The notes beneath the pieces were generated by a model that did no database searches, was not told the DNA's origin, and saw only the letters and a program-made list of their open reading frames with translations. Positions 18,309 to 28,156 of a stretch of DNA of 43,665 bases are shown here, in pieces (the stretch's first letter is position 1; each line of letters opens with the position of its first letter). The position numbers were made by a program, and so were the translations under genes. Source of the stretch: Gammaproteobacteria bacterium (GTDB lineage: Bacteria; Pseudomonadota; Gammaproteobacteria; Arenicellales; CAJQKF01); assembly GCA_030429665.1 (NCBI GenBank), contig JAUIEZ010000028.1, positions 1-43,665 on the forward strand. Reading direction: 5' to 3'.

Positions 18309-19324
18309 CGTACTCCCGACTTCGCCGCGTAGGCGGCGAGTTCGTCCAGCAGCGTCTTCCGTCGCGCCTCGTCGAGGAACGCCGCTTGAAAGGAATTCCC
18401 GGCAATCTCCACGAGCTGGGCGTCGGACAATCCCGCGTGGTCCTTCATCGCCTGGTAGTTCTCGTTGACGTAGCCGCCGAAAAACGCGGGATCGTCGGAA
18501 TTGAGCGTCACCATCAATCCCGCCTCGAGCATGGCCGGCAGCGGGTGCCTGTCGAGGTCTTCCACCACGCACAGCCTCAGGTTGGACAAGGGACACACCG
18601 TCAACGGCATGCCCGTTTTCGCCAGACGTACCGTCAGGTCGGTGTCCTCGAGCGCCCGGTTACCGTGATCGATGCGCTTGACCTTCAGCAGGTCGAGCGC
18701 TTCGGCGACGTATTCGGGCGGTCCTTCCTCGCCGGCATGGGCGACCGCCGGTATGCCCAGTTCCCGCGCCTTTGCGAACACCCGTGTGAACTTCGACGGC
18801 GGGTGACCCTTTTCGCTGGAATCCAGTCCCACGGCGGCGATGCGGTCGCGGTACGGCAGGGCCGCCTCGAGCGTGGCGAAGGCGTCGTCCTCGTCGAGGT
18901 GGCGCAGGAAGCACATGATCAGCCGAAAGCTGATATCCAACTCCGACGCGCCCTTTTCGAGCGCCGCCCAGATGCCGTCTATCACCGTGCCGAACGCGAC
19001 GCCGCGCGAAGTGTGTCCCTGGGGGTCGAAGAAGATCTCCACGTGGCGCACGCCCTGCCCGCCGACCCGTTCGAGGTACGCCCAGGTCAGGTCGAAGAAA
19101 TCCTCGCGCGTGACGAGCACGTTCATGCCCTGGTAGTAGATATCGAGAAAATCCTGGAGGTTGGAGAACTCGTAGGCCGCGCGCAGTTCGTCGACCGAGG
19201 CGTAGGGCAGCTCGACGTGATTTCGCGCGGCGATGGCGAACATCAGCTCAGGCTCGAACGTGCCCTCGATGTGAAGATGCAGTTCCGCCTTGGGCAGTCC
19301 CTGGATGAATGGCGATATGTTCAT
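18305..19324 (-). CDS. Adenine deaminase (adenosine deaminase family)
   Basis: A zinc hydrolase of 339 residues that deaminates adenine to hypoxanthine (or adenosine to inosine) in purine salvage. Metal-site and catalytic motifs are [26 protein letters not shown] and [11 protein letters not shown]. The HIEGT form with PE after it resembles the bacterial and fungal adenine deaminase subgroup; adenosine deaminases usually have HLDGA. ATG 19324 ([15 protein letters not shown]) is chosen over longer versions because family homology starts there. The gene is divergent from ispG across a 109-base gap, and its stop overlaps the downstream GFA fragment. Confidence 0.88.
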   Translation of the reverse strand: MNISPFIQGLPKAELHLHIEGTFEPELMFAIAARNHVELPYASVDELRAAYEFSNLQDFLDIYYQGMNVLVTREDFFDLTWAYLERVGGQGVRHVEIFFDPQGHTSRGVAFGTVIDGIWAALEKGASELDISFRLIMCFLRHLDEDDAFATLEAALPYRDRIAAVGLDSSEKGHPPSKFTRVFAKARELGIPAVAHAGEEGPPEYVAEALDLLKVKRIDHGNRALEDTDLTVRLAKTGMPLTVCPLSNLRLCVVEDLDRHPLPAMLEAGLMVTLNSDDPAFFGGYVNENYQAMKDHAGLSDAQLVEIAGNSFQAAFLDEARRKTLLDELAAYAAKSGVR

Positions 19325-19371
19325 GAAATCTCGGAATTTGAAGCGATTCACGCGGTGGATACGAGGGCCGA

Positions 19372-19401
19372 TTGTAGCCGCAACGGGCGTTCGGTTAGAA
19401 T
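19372..19401 (+). promoter_or_regulatory. Possible sigma-70 promoter for ispG
   Basis: TTGTAG (19372-19377), 18 bases, then TAGAAT (19396-19401), ending 32 bases before the ispG GTG. The -10 matches consensus at five of six positions and the -35 at three. Confidence 0.4.
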
Positions 19402-19433
19402 CCGCTCCCTTCCCTACGTACCATCCCGGTGCC

Positions 19434-20642
19434 GTGATCCGAAGACATCCCACAGCCTGCGTCGACGTGGCCGGTATCCGTATCGGTGGCGACGCCCCGG
19501 TGGTCGTCCAGTCGATGACCAACACCGATACCGCCGACATCGAATCCACCGTGCGACAAGTCGAGGCATTGGCGCGTGCCGGCTCGGAATTGGTGCGGGT
19601 AACGGTCAATACCGAACAGGCGGCGGCGGCGGTGCCGAAAATCGTCGAACAGCTTGAAAAACGCGGGACCAGCGCGCCGATCGTCGGCGATTTTCACTTC
19701 AACGGCCACAAGCTTCTGAAGAAACATCCGACGTGCGCGCAGGCCCTGGCGAAGTATCGGATCAATCCCGGCAACGTGGGCAAGGGCGCCAAGCGCGACA
19801 CGCAGTTCGCCGAGATGATCGAGATGGCATGCCGTCACGAGAAACCGGTGCGTATCGGTGTGAATTGGGGTTCGCTGGACCAGGACCTGCTGGCGCGGCG
19901 CCTCGACGAGAACCAGCGGGCGAAAGAGCCCCTGCCCCTGCCGGACGTGACCCGGGGGGCGCTGATCGAATCCGCCGTGGGCAGCGCCCGTCGCGCGGAG
20001 GAACTCGGCCTCGGTCACGATCGCATCGTGCTCTCGTGCAAGGTGAGCGCGGTCCAGGACCTGGTGCGCGTCTATCGCGAATTGGCGACATGCTGTGACT
20101 ACCCCCTGCACCTCGGCCTCACCGAAGCGGGCATGGGCAACAAGGGCGTGGTGTCGTCCACCGCGGCAATGGCAGTATTGCTGCAGGAGGGTATCGGCGA
20201 CACCATCCGCGTATCTCTCACGCCGCCGCCGGGCGGCGACCGCTGCGAGGAGGTACGCGTAGCGCAGGAAATCCTCCAGTCCATGGGTATCCGGTCCTTC
20301 ACGCCCCAGGTGATCGCCTGCCCCGGCTGCGGTCGCACGACCAGCGACTACTTCCAGCGGCTCGCGGCGGAAATCCAGTCGTACCTGCGCAACCAGATGC
20401 CCGTTTGGCGCGACACCTACCCGGGCGTGGAAGACATGTCGGTCGCGGTCATGGGCTGCGTAGTCAACGGACCCGGCGAAAGCCGCAATGCCAATATCGG
20501 CATCAGCCTGCCGGGCTCGGGCGAGCGACCCGTGGCGCCGGTCTACGAAGACGGCGAGAAAACCGTCACCTTGAAGGGCGAGACCATCGCCGAGGATTTC
20601 AAGTCACTGGTGGACCAATACGTCCGCACCCACTACGGCTGA
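19434..20642 (+). CDS. ispG: 4-hydroxy-3-methylbut-2-enyl diphosphate synthase
   Basis: The iron-sulfur enzyme of the MEP isoprenoid pathway that converts methylerythritol cyclodiphosphate to HMBPP. N-terminal [23 protein letters not shown] and RINPGNVG are typical. The [4Fe-4S] ligands are the two Cys of ACPGCGRT and the Cys of [10 protein letters not shown]. At 402 residues it is the slightly long proteobacterial form (E. coli 372). The start is GTG 19434 ([12 protein letters not shown]); the frame is open further upstream into the intergenic promoter region, but homology begins here. It is transcribed divergently from adenine deaminase and converges on the MMPL gene. Confidence 0.95.
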   Translation: MIRRHPTACVDVAGIRIGGDAPVVVQSMTNTDTADIESTVRQVEALARAGSELVRVTVNTEQAAAAVPKIVEQLEKRGTSAPIVGDFHFNGHKLLKKHPTCAQALAKYRINPGNVGKGAKRDTQFAEMIEMACRHEKPVRIGVNWGSLDQDLLARRLDENQRAKEPLPLPDVTRGALIESAVGSARRAEELGLGHDRIVLSCKVSAVQDLVRVYRELATCCDYPLHLGLTEAGMGNKGVVSSTAAMAVLLQEGIGDTIRVSLTPPPGGDRCEEVRVAQEILQSMGIRSFTPQVIACPGCGRTTSDYFQRLAAEIQSYLRNQMPVWRDTYPGVEDMSVAVMGCVVNGPGESRNANIGISLPGSGERPVAPVYEDGEKTVTLKGETIAEDFKSLVDQYVRTHYG

Positions 20643-20651
20643 CCGCCGCGA

Positions 20652-23027
20652 TCATGGACGTGTCCCGCGTGCGCTGGACACGTCGGGCAGTGGCGGCGGC
20701 TTGTGGCGCGTCCAGCAGGCGCCGAATATCAGCGATAATAACGCGCCGATTCCCACGGTCAACCCGATGGCCTGAAGCGGCGGCGTGTTCGAGTAGACCA
20801 GGATCCCGAACACCATCACCGTGGTGAAGCTCGAGACCCAAAGCGCCTTGAACGTGGTGTGCCATTCGTCGGCGTCGTCTCGCAGGCGGTTGTAGAACAG
20901 CGCGTAGTCCAGTCCCAGGCCCACGATCAGCAGCATCGACACCAGGTGCATCAGGGTGAGCGAAACACCCGAAGCGTTGAGAATACCGAGCGTCACCGCC
21001 ACGGCGGACAGCGTCGGCAGCAGAACCCGGAACGGCTGTACGACGCTGCGGTAAGACACCGCGAGGAGCAGGTAGATGGCGAGCACGCCGAACCCGAGCA
21101 GCGGTAGCACGTGGTCGATGGCAGTCGCCAGGATCTGCGTGGCGCGCGCCTTGATGTTCAGATACAGAACCTGCGTGCCGTCGTCATGCTTTCTGTTCAA
21201 CGCGGCGAGCGACGACTCATCCGCCACGCCGTGCAACAGGACCGGCGCAATCCAGATTCCGTCTTCCTGGAACAGCAACGCCTTGAGCCGCTCGCCCATC
21301 TGGGAGTCGGATAGGCTAGCCGTGGTCAGGGGTTCGCGTTCGCGCGCCCGAGTAACCTCCTCGACGAACGGATCGAACACGTCCTTGCGAAACGGCGTGT
21401 CGGCGAGCGCATTGTCGAGTCGTTCCCGCAACACCTCCCGCGGCGGAATCGCTGCCAGTTGACGCTGTTGTCGGGCCTGGCTCGGAAGGAACGTGGCCGC
21501 CATGTCGTATCGATCGATGGCCCCGGCGTCGACGAGGCTGTCCAGTTCTTCCGCCAGGGCCTCGCTTCGCTGCAGCGCCGCCTCGGCGCTGGGCGCCACC
21601 ACCACCGCCAGCTTCCCGCCGTACCAGAAGCCCAGGTCGGAACGCAGCGCGCGATCCTGGTCGCGTCGCGCCTGCCCTATGGGGCTGAGCGAGTCGACGT
21701 CGAGGTTGCGAATCGGCGTGTCACCGAGCAGGACCACCACCAGGCTGAGCGGAATGAGCACCAAGGACCACGCACCCTTGCCGGTGAGCAGTGCCCCGGC
21801 GCGGCACAGGAGAGCGTGAACGCCGCGCAGTCCACGTCCGAGCACCAGTCGACGCGGCACCAGGAACGGCAACACCCAACGTGTCACGGCCGCGGCGACC
21901 AGCAGCCCGACCACCGTGAACAGGCCGAGCTGCTGCAATCCGACGAACTCCGACATGACCAGCACGACATACGCGATGATGGTGGACACGACGCCCAGCA
22001 CGAGGGTGGGCCAGATACCACGAATGCTTTCCTCGGCATGGGCGCGCCCGCCCCGCAGGTGAGAAAAGAAATGAATCGGGTAGTCCACGGCGACGCCCGT
22101 CAGGGTAATGCCGAAGGCCAGCGTCACGCCGTGGATCTCGCCGAATACGAGCAGGACGGCGGCGGCCGCCGCCACGACACCCGCGGCAAGCGGAACCAGC
22201 ACCAACGCCAGCAGGCGCACGGAGCGAAACGCGGCGAACAGGAACAGCACCACGGCAGTCGTCGCGATCACCGACAACACCCGCGCGTCGCGTGTGATGA
22301 CGTCCCGCGTTTCCACCGAAAACACCGAGGGCCCCGACATCACCAACTCGGCGCCCGGCGGCGCCAGCGCTTCGAACTCACTGTAGATCTGTCGCACCGC
22401 CGTCTCCTGGGCGCCAAGATCCAGGCCGCTGGAAGCGAGTTCGATCATCATCAGCGTGCGTGAGTGATCCTTCGAGAACCACACGCCGTTCCTCTTCTCG
22501 GGCCCGGTGTCCGCCGAGAAATCGGTCTGCCACTGTTGCAGCAGGTTGATGATCTCACCGGTCGGGTCGCGCGTCATGAACTGCTTCTCCAGCGCGCCCA
22601 GCGGCGAGGTCAGGCCGCGCAGGCGATCATCGAGGGCGGCGCGCAGTCCCTCCTCGGTGAACTTGCCGGAAAGGTCGGAAGTTGTGAGGTGATAGCGGTT
22701 CTCCATGACCCACTGGCGATCGGCCTCGCTCATGGCGCGCTCGCCATTGAGAACCTGGACGAACCGCGGGTCGGCCGACAAGCGGTCGGCGAGCTGCCGG
22801 TTGAGCTCCGCAAGCGCTTCCGCTTCGAGCCCGCCGATACCGGCGAATACGAGGTTGGAGGTCGAGCCGTGATCGAGTTGGCTCATCAGCACCCGCTCCA
22901 TGACGGACTCGCCGTGGGGCAGGAACAATCCGAGGTCGGTGGTGACCCGGAATCGCGTGACGAGCACGGCTACCGAAGCCGCGACCAACAGCAGCACGAC
23001 CGCCGCCGCGGACTTCGATGTCGACAT
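20652..23027 (-). CDS. MMPL/RND-family membrane transporter
   Basis: A 791-residue inner-membrane protein of the MMPL (RND-like) family, which exports lipids or other hydrophobic molecules. It has one N-terminal helix, a large periplasmic loop (about residues 30-240), a block of about five helices, a second periplasmic loop and a last helix block. This is the duplicated MMPL plan. Charged and Gly residues in the helices (for example GVAVDYPIHFF and VGLGLDYALFY) fit the proton-relay positions GxxxDY. A LolA-like gene ends three bases upstream. That pairing also occurs in aryl polyene and related lipid clusters, and fabB and fabA are further upstream here. The substrate is unknown. Confidence 0.88.
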   Translation of the reverse strand: MSTSKSAAAVVLLLVAASVAVLVTRFRVTTDLGLFLPHGESVMERVLMSQLDHGSTSNLVFAGIGGLEAEALAELNRQLADRLSADPRFVQVLNGERAMSEADRQWVMENRYHLTTSDLSGKFTEEGLRAALDDRLRGLTSPLGALEKQFMTRDPTGEIINLLQQWQTDFSADTGPEKRNGVWFSKDHSRTLMMIELASSGLDLGAQETAVRQIYSEFEALAPPGAELVMSGPSVFSVETRDVITRDARVLSVIATTAVVLFLFAAFRSVRLLALVLVPLAAGVVAAAAAVLLVFGEIHGVTLAFGITLTGVAVDYPIHFFSHLRGGRAHAEESIRGIWPTLVLGVVSTIIAYVVLVMSEFVGLQQLGLFTVVGLLVAAAVTRWVLPFLVPRRLVLGRGLRGVHALLCRAGALLTGKGAWSLVLIPLSLVVVLLGDTPIRNLDVDSLSPIGQARRDQDRALRSDLGFWYGGKLAVVVAPSAEAALQRSEALAEELDSLVDAGAIDRYDMAATFLPSQARQQRQLAAIPPREVLRERLDNALADTPFRKDVFDPFVEEVTRAREREPLTTASLSDSQMGERLKALLFQEDGIWIAPVLLHGVADESSLAALNRKHDDGTQVLYLNIKARATQILATAIDHVLPLLGFGVLAIYLLLAVSYRSVVQPFRVLLPTLSAVAVTLGILNASGVSLTLMHLVSMLLIVGLGLDYALFYNRLRDDADEWHTTFKALWVSSFTTVMVFGILVYSNTPPLQAIGLTVGIGALLSLIFGACWTRHKPPPLPDVSSARGTRP
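20657..20684. terminator. Hairpin after ispG, inside the MMPL 3' end
   Basis: GACGTGTCC (20657-20665) pairs with GGACACGTC (20676-20684) across a 10-base loop. It lies 15 bases beyond the ispG stop in a convergent junction. No T-run follows. It overlaps the last codons of the opposing gene, so the symmetry could be partly coincidental. Confidence 0.4.
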
Positions 23028-23030
23028 GGA

Positions 23031-23639
23031 TCAGGGTTCCGTCCGGTTGTTCAGTGTCAGCTTAGACTCGTCGCCGTCGGCTTCCAGGGAATGAATGTAG
23101 TCTATCACGCCGCCGGAACCGCGAATGGTGATCGATTCGATGAACTCCGCCAGCTTTTCGCCCTTGGGAGTGAGGACCAGCTCCCACTGCTGCGCGGAGC
23201 CGGAGAGCTCGTGATCGTAGAGTTCCTCGAGCAATTGCTTGTCACCGGCGAATACGTTGCTGACGCCCTGCACCGCCTTGGCCAGGAACGGATAGTTCGC
23301 GAGATCGTACCTTGTGCGCTGGACCGTGGCCGCCTTGCCCTCGGAATTGACGCGCTCGATCGCCACCGCGCTACTGTCGATGGTGATTCGTTCTTCGAAA
23401 GGCGACTTGACGACTTTCTCGAGGCTCTTCTCGGCGTCGAACCTGATTTGGCCCTCGAGCTCGATCGGTCGCGCCAGCAGAAAGGACGAACGCTGCTCGG
23501 TGAAATCGGCGGTGAAACGCGGATGCTCGGCGAGCATACCCATGAGGTCGTCGAACGGGAAGTCCTGTGCCGCGGCCGCCTGATTGATGCTGGCAACGAG
23601 CGCGACAATCGCCGCCAGTCCTATTCGAACAACGTGCAT
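23031..23639 (-). CDS. LolA-like periplasmic carrier protein
   Basis: A 202-residue exported protein with a signal peptide ending near NQAAAAQDF. The mature part resembles the LolA/LolB fold family: HPRFTADFTEQRSS, then a beta-rich stretch with GQIRFDAEKSLEKVV and ELVLTPKGEKLAE. The housekeeping LolA carries lipoproteins to LolB. Divergent copies next to an MMPL transporter are thought to carry another lipid across the periplasm. The three-base spacing to the MMPL gene argues for a joint role. The first ATG (23639) starts the signal peptide. Confidence 0.8.
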   Translation of the reverse strand: MHVVRIGLAAIVALVASINQAAAAQDFPFDDLMGMLAEHPRFTADFTEQRSSFLLARPIELEGQIRFDAEKSLEKVVKSPFEERITIDSSAVAIERVNSEGKAATVQRTRYDLANYPFLAKAVQGVSNVFAGDKQLLEELYDHELSGSAQQWELVLTPKGEKLAEFIESITIRGSGGVIDYIHSLEADGDESKLTLNNRTEP

Positions 23640-23692
23640 GTCAACCCCGGTCCGCGTTTCGATTCAATACGTTTTTCATGATGTCAACGATA

Positions 23693-24763
23693 TCACCGAT
23701 TTCGTCGACCGACGTGCCGCGCGCGCTGAAACTGGACCACGGCGGCGGTGAACACGAGCAGCGCGCCACCCTGGTGAGCGGCGCCCAACCACACCGGCAC
23801 CTGGTGCAGCAACGTTGCCACGCCCAGAGACGCTTGCACCAGCAGGAGGCCCAGCAACAGGTTCGCCGAGGGCGTCAGTGCTTGCGGCCCGGCGCGCCCG
23901 AGGCGCACGCGGTTGACCACCGCCAACACCAGCAGCAGGTACGCAAGCAACCGGTGATTGAACTGAATCGTGACCGGGTTCTCGAAGGCGTTGAGCCACC
24001 ATGGCGACATGGCCAGCACACCGTCGGGAACAAGACGGCCATTCATGTCAGGAAAGGTATTGTAGATGTGGCCGGCATGGGTGCCGGCCACAAACCCGCC
24101 ACTGGCGATCATGACGAACACCAATGCAAGCATCAGCGACGGAAACGTCGTCGACGCCTCGCCGCGGCGCATGAAAGACATCGGATCGGCGTTCAACAAC
24201 TCCAGCACGATGAAGAGCATGTAGCCGTAGATGGCGACCGCCAGGCACAAGTGTGCCGTCAATCGATACTGGCTGACCCGTGGGATGTCCACCAGGCCGC
24301 TCATCACCATGAACCAGCCGAGCAGGCCCTGCAGCGCGCCCAGGGCGAGCAGCGCCAGCAGGTGCGGTTTCAGCGAACGGGATAGTCTGCCGCGCCACCA
24401 GAACCACAGCAGGGGCAGCGCGAATACGAGGCCGATGACGCGACCGAGAACACGGTGGCCGTACTCGAACAGGAAGATGACCTTGAACCCGGCCAGGTCC
24501 ATGCCGTAGTTGACTTCGCGAAACTCGGGAAACTGCTGGTAACGCTCGAACAGCCGCAGCCACTCCGCCTGGGAAAGCGGCGGAACGATGCCGGTGAGCG
24601 GCTTCCACTCCACCATCGAAAGACCGGACCCGGTCAGGCGCGTGACGCCCCCCAGAAGCACCATGGCGAATATCAGGACGCAACAGGCGCACAGCCACGC
24701 GACGATCGCCATCGGAACCTGGGCACCCTCGGCGGACGTACCCGGCTCGTTTCGGTCTGACAT
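23693..24763 (-). CDS. ctaA: Heme A synthase (CtaA/COX15 family)
   Basis: Oxidises the methyl group of heme O to give heme A for aa3-type oxidases. The protein is about 356 residues with eight membrane helices. Heme-ligand His residues are in FEYGHRVLGR (an ExxHR motif), QYRLTAHLC, QFNHRLLAY and GAAHQGGALL. LLGGVTRLTGSGLSMVEWKP is the typical first segment. ATG 24763 (MSDRNEPG) is used; ATG 24772 is only three codons earlier. No cytochrome oxidase subunits or ctaB are in the window. It sits between fabB (110 bases) and the LolA-like gene (53 bases), an unusual position. Confidence 0.9.
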   Translation of the reverse strand: MSDRNEPGTSAEGAQVPMAIVAWLCACCVLIFAMVLLGGVTRLTGSGLSMVEWKPLTGIVPPLSQAEWLRLFERYQQFPEFREVNYGMDLAGFKVIFLFEYGHRVLGRVIGLVFALPLLWFWWRGRLSRSLKPHLLALLALGALQGLLGWFMVMSGLVDIPRVSQYRLTAHLCLAVAIYGYMLFIVLELLNADPMSFMRRGEASTTFPSLMLALVFVMIASGGFVAGTHAGHIYNTFPDMNGRLVPDGVLAMSPWWLNAFENPVTIQFNHRLLAYLLLVLAVVNRVRLGRAGPQALTPSANLLLGLLLVQASLGVATLLHQVPVWLGAAHQGGALLVFTAAVVQFQRARHVGRRNR

Positions 24764-24873
24764 GAAAAGCATCGGTGTTTACGGGAACCGCGGTTTTTCT
24801 ACGGATCAGTCTACGCGCGCTCGCGCAACGTCACCTGAACAGGCGCTCACGCCGTCGCCCGTGACGCCTGGCA

Positions 24874-26091
24874 TCAGTCGTCGACGCGGCTGAACACCAG
24901 GGTCGAATTGGTGCCGCCGAAACCGAAACTGTTGGACATCACCGTGTCGAGATCCGGAAAGTCGCGCGTCTCGGTGACAATGGGAAAGCCCTCCGCCTCG
25001 GGGTCGAGCGTTTCGATGTTGATGGACGGCGCGATGAAACCGCCTTCCATCATCAATAGCGAGTACACCGCCTCGTTGACGCCGGCCGCGCCCAAGGCAT
25101 GACCGGTCAGAGACTTGGTGGCGCTCAGAAGCGGCACCGACTCGCCGAACACCTCGGAGATGGCGGACAACTCGCGTACGTCCCCGACGGGAGTGCTGGT
25201 GCCGTGGGTGTTGAGATACTGAACCGGCCTGTCGAGGCGCTCCATGGCCTGTCGCATGCAACGCGCGGCGCCCTCGCCGGACGGCTGCACCATGTCGAAA
25301 CCATCGGAAGTCGCGCCGTACCCGACGAGCTCGGCGTAGATCTTCGCGCCCCGGGCGCGGGCATGTTCGAGTTCCTCGAGCACCAGCACGCCGCCACCGC
25401 CGGAGATCACGAATCCGTCCCGGTCCGCGTCATAGGTGCGCGATGCGAGTTCGGGCGTCGCGTTATACTTGGACGACAGCGCCCCCATGGCGTCGAACAG
25501 CACGGTCATGGTCCAGTGCAGCTCCTCGCCGCCGCCGGCGAACACGATATCCTGCTTGCCCATCTGGATGAGCTCGGCGCCGTTTCCGATACAGTGGGCG
25601 CTGGTGGCGCAGGCCGAGCTGATCGAGTAGGCGACGCCCTTGATCCGGTAAGCGGTGCCGACGCACGCCGCGGGGGTGCTCGACATGGTACGGGTGACCA
25701 TGTATGGCCCCACACGCTTGACGCCCTTCTCGCGAACGAGGTCGGCGGCGAGCACGATGTTCTCCGGCGACCCGCCGCCGGTGCCCAGTATCAAGCCGGT
25801 TCGCGGATTGGAAATCTGCGCCTCGTCGAGTCCCGCGTCATCGACCGCCTCGCGCATGGCGAGATAACTGTATGCAGCCGCGCCGCCCATGAATCGCCGC
25901 AGTTTACGGTCGATCCCGGACTCGATATCGACATTCAGGGCACCGTGCACGTGAGAGCGAAACGCCATTTGCTCGTATGTCTCGCAATGCACGATGCCGC
26001 TGCGGCCCGCGCGCAGCGAGTCGGTCACTTCCTGCTTGTTGTTGCCGATGCTGGAGATGATCCCCATGCCGGTGACTACCACCCGTCTCAC
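24874..26091 (-). CDS. fabB: Beta-ketoacyl-ACP synthase I
   Basis: The condensing enzyme that elongates fatty acids and is needed for anaerobic-type unsaturated fatty acid synthesis together with FabA. The protein is 405 residues. The active site is Cys161 in [11 protein letters not shown], with His in [11 protein letters not shown] and in [12 protein letters not shown], and C-terminal [10 protein letters not shown]. It starts four bases after the fabA stop, the fabAB arrangement of Pseudomonas and many gammaproteobacteria. Length and motifs are complete. Confidence 0.95.
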   Translation of the reverse strand: MRRVVVTGMGIISSIGNNKQEVTDSLRAGRSGIVHCETYEQMAFRSHVHGALNVDIESGIDRKLRRFMGGAAAYSYLAMREAVDDAGLDEAQISNPRTGLILGTGGGSPENIVLAADLVREKGVKRVGPYMVTRTMSSTPAACVGTAYRIKGVAYSISSACATSAHCIGNGAELIQMGKQDIVFAGGGEELHWTMTVLFDAMGALSSKYNATPELASRTYDADRDGFVISGGGGVLVLEELEHARARGAKIYAELVGYGATSDGFDMVQPSGEGAARCMRQAMERLDRPVQYLNTHGTSTPVGDVRELSAISEVFGESVPLLSATKSLTGHALGAAGVNEAVYSLLMMEGGFIAPSINIETLDPEAEGFPIVTETRDFPDLDTVMSNSFGFGGTNSTLVFSRVDD

Positions 26092-26095
26092 GTAA

Positions 26096-26620
26096 CTAAC
26101 CCCCGAAGGACTTTTCGCTCTGAAACAGGCCCACGCGCATGTCCTTGCCGGTATAGATCAATCGGTCGTCCACCTCGACCTGACCGTCGGCAATGCCCAT
26201 GTACAATCGCCGCATGATGACCCGCTTGAATGAAATCCGGTAGCGCACCAGCGCGCAATCCGGCGTAACCTGTCCGGTAAATTTCACCTCGCCGGCGCCC
26301 AGCGCCCGCCCGTGCCCGGGACCGCCCCGCCAGCCGAGGTAGAAACCAATCAGCTGCCATAGCGCGTCGACGCCGAGGCATCCGGGCATGACCGGATCGC
26401 CGAGGAAGTGGCACTTGAAGAACCAAAGATCCGGATTGATATCGAGCTCCGCGACCACCTCGCCCTTGCCGTGTTCGCCGCCGTCACTGGAAATGCGGGT
26501 GATTCGGTCGAACATCAACATCGGCGGCAGCGGCAGCTGCGCGTTGCCGGGGCCGAACAACTCGCCTCGACCACAGGCGAGTATTTCCTCCAACGAGTAC
26601 TGGCTTTTGGGCTCGAACAT
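26096..26620 (-). CDS. fabA: 3-hydroxydecanoyl-ACP dehydratase/isomerase
   Basis: Dehydrates 3-hydroxydecanoyl-ACP and isomerises trans-2- to cis-3-decenoyl-ACP, the branch point to unsaturated fatty acids. The protein is 174 residues, close to the 172 of E. coli. Catalytic His is in [14 protein letters not shown] and the partner Asp in [11 protein letters not shown]. The start [12 protein letters not shown] at 26620 is typical; the longer open frame crosses the promoter region shared with the divergent MFS gene. A TACAAT at 26650-26655 on this strand could be its -10 element. Confidence 0.95.
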   Translation of the reverse strand: MFEPKSQYSLEEILACGRGELFGPGNAQLPLPPMLMFDRITRISSDGGEHGKGEVVAELDINPDLWFFKCHFLGDPVMPGCLGVDALWQLIGFYLGWRGGPGHGRALGAGEVKFTGQVTPDCALVRYRISFKRVIMRRLYMGIADGQVEVDDRLIYTGKDMRVGLFQSEKSFGG

Positions 26621-26831
26621 GAAGGGTATCAATATCTTGAAAGCCCGCGATTGTACATTCTTTAACGTGCGACGGAAAAAACCGGGCACGACGCCGGAGA
26701 AGGGTCGTGCCGACGCGTGCCACCGGGAGCAGAAATAGTTGATATTCTTGGCGCCGCCGCCTCCGGCGCCTCGCTCCCTCGACGGCGGACCCGACGCGTT
26801 TAGGGTCGCCAATTCGCTTTCGGACCAGTCA

Positions 26832-28067
26832 ATGCCGTATTTCGTGTTTCTCAAGGAAAACGCCCGCTGGCTTGCCGGCGGCTTCGCGCTGACGTTTTTC
26901 TCATCGTTCGGCCAGACTTTCTTCATCAGCCTGTCGGCCGGCGATATTCGCGCGGAGTACGGCCTCAGCCACGGTGAATTCGGCGCGCTCTACATGTTCG
27001 CCACCCTCGCCAGCGCGTTGACCCTGCCGCGCCTGGGCCGCATCGTCGATGAAATGCCGGTGGCGCGCACGGTGCTGATCACCGCGCCGCTGTTGGCCCT
27101 GGCGGCGTTCTCCATGGCGCTTTCGCGGCACCTGGCGCTGCTGGCGTTGACGATCTACGCGTTGCGGCTCTTCGGCCAGGGGATGATGACGCACATCGCG
27201 ATAACGGCGATGGGTCGGTGGTTCTCGGCGCAGCGCGGGCGCGCGGTTTCCATCGCCACCATCGGCCACCAGGCCGGCGAGGCACTGTTTCCGATCTGCT
27301 TCGTGCTCGTGCTCGGGATCGTCGGCTGGCGAAGCACGTGGTTCATGGCGTCGGCGATGCTGCTTTTCGTGGCGCTTCCCGCCATCTGGCTGGCGATGCG
27401 GGTGGAACGCTCGCCTCGCGCCGGCGACGGCGCCGAAAGACGACCCGCCGCACGCCAATGGACGCGAGGCGAGGTAATGCGCGATCCGTTGTTCTACGTG
27501 GTGCTGCTCGGCGTTCTGGCACCGGGATTCATCGGTACCACCATCTTTTTCCACCAGGTCTACCTGGTCGATCTGCGCGGCTGGTCCATGGAAGCGTTCG
27601 CCGCGTCCTTTGCATTGATGTCGCTGATGACGCTCGCCTTTGCGCTGATATGCGGCGCCCTCATCGATCGGTTCTCGGCGATCGCCGTGCTACCGGCCTT
27701 CCTGGTGCCGCTCGCTTTCGCCTGCCTCACGCTGGCCGCCTTCGAAGAGCAATGGAGCGCCTTCGCATTCATGGCGCTGCTCGGCGTATCCTACGGATTC
27801 TCCTCGACGCTTTTCGGTTCGCTATGGCCGGAAATCTACGGGGTTCGCCACCTGGGCGCGATCCGTTCGATCGTGGTGTCCACGATGGTGTTCGCCACCG
27901 CCATGGGCCCCGGCGTAACCGGCGCACTCATAGACGCCGGTATTGCCTACCCGCTGCAGATCGCGTGCATGGGTGTCTATTGCCTGGTCGCTTCCATGCT
28001 GATGTTCAGGGTATCCCGGACCGTGTCCGCTCGACAACGCGCCGACGCTTCGGGCGTTTCGCAATGA
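26832..28067 (+). CDS. Major facilitator superfamily transporter
   Basis: A 411-residue carrier with about 12 membrane helices. The loop 2-3 region reads [32 protein letters not shown] resembles the monocarboxylate/OFA-type branch of the superfamily, whose members carry small organic acids. ATG 26832 ([14 protein letters not shown]) begins just before the first helix; the earlier in-frame ATG adds a proline-rich, non-conserved leader. It is divergent from fabA. No metabolic genes next to it reveal the substrate. Confidence 0.85.
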   Translation: MPYFVFLKENARWLAGGFALTFFSSFGQTFFISLSAGDIRAEYGLSHGEFGALYMFATLASALTLPRLGRIVDEMPVARTVLITAPLLALAAFSMALSRHLALLALTIYALRLFGQGMMTHIAITAMGRWFSAQRGRAVSIATIGHQAGEALFPICFVLVLGIVGWRSTWFMASAMLLFVALPAIWLAMRVERSPRAGDGAERRPAARQWTRGEVMRDPLFYVVLLGVLAPGFIGTTIFFHQVYLVDLRGWSMEAFAASFALMSLMTLAFALICGALIDRFSAIAVLPAFLVPLAFACLTLAAFEEQWSAFAFMALLGVSYGFSSTLFGSLWPEIYGVRHLGAIRSIVVSTMVFATAMGPGVTGALIDAGIAYPLQIACMGVYCLVASMLMFRVSRTVSARQRADASGVSQ

Positions 28068-28156
28068 TCGATTGATTAACCGTATCGGGTTTGGTGACGA
28101 CACGCGGTAAAATGCCGGGTCGCCCTAACCACTTTCCTGCCGAGCAGAGCCAAAGG

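Noticed and set aside
17459-19657. Plus-strand open frame of 732 codons crossing btuF, GFA and adenine deaminase
   Set aside because: It lies antisense to well-supported genes and has no recognisable domain.
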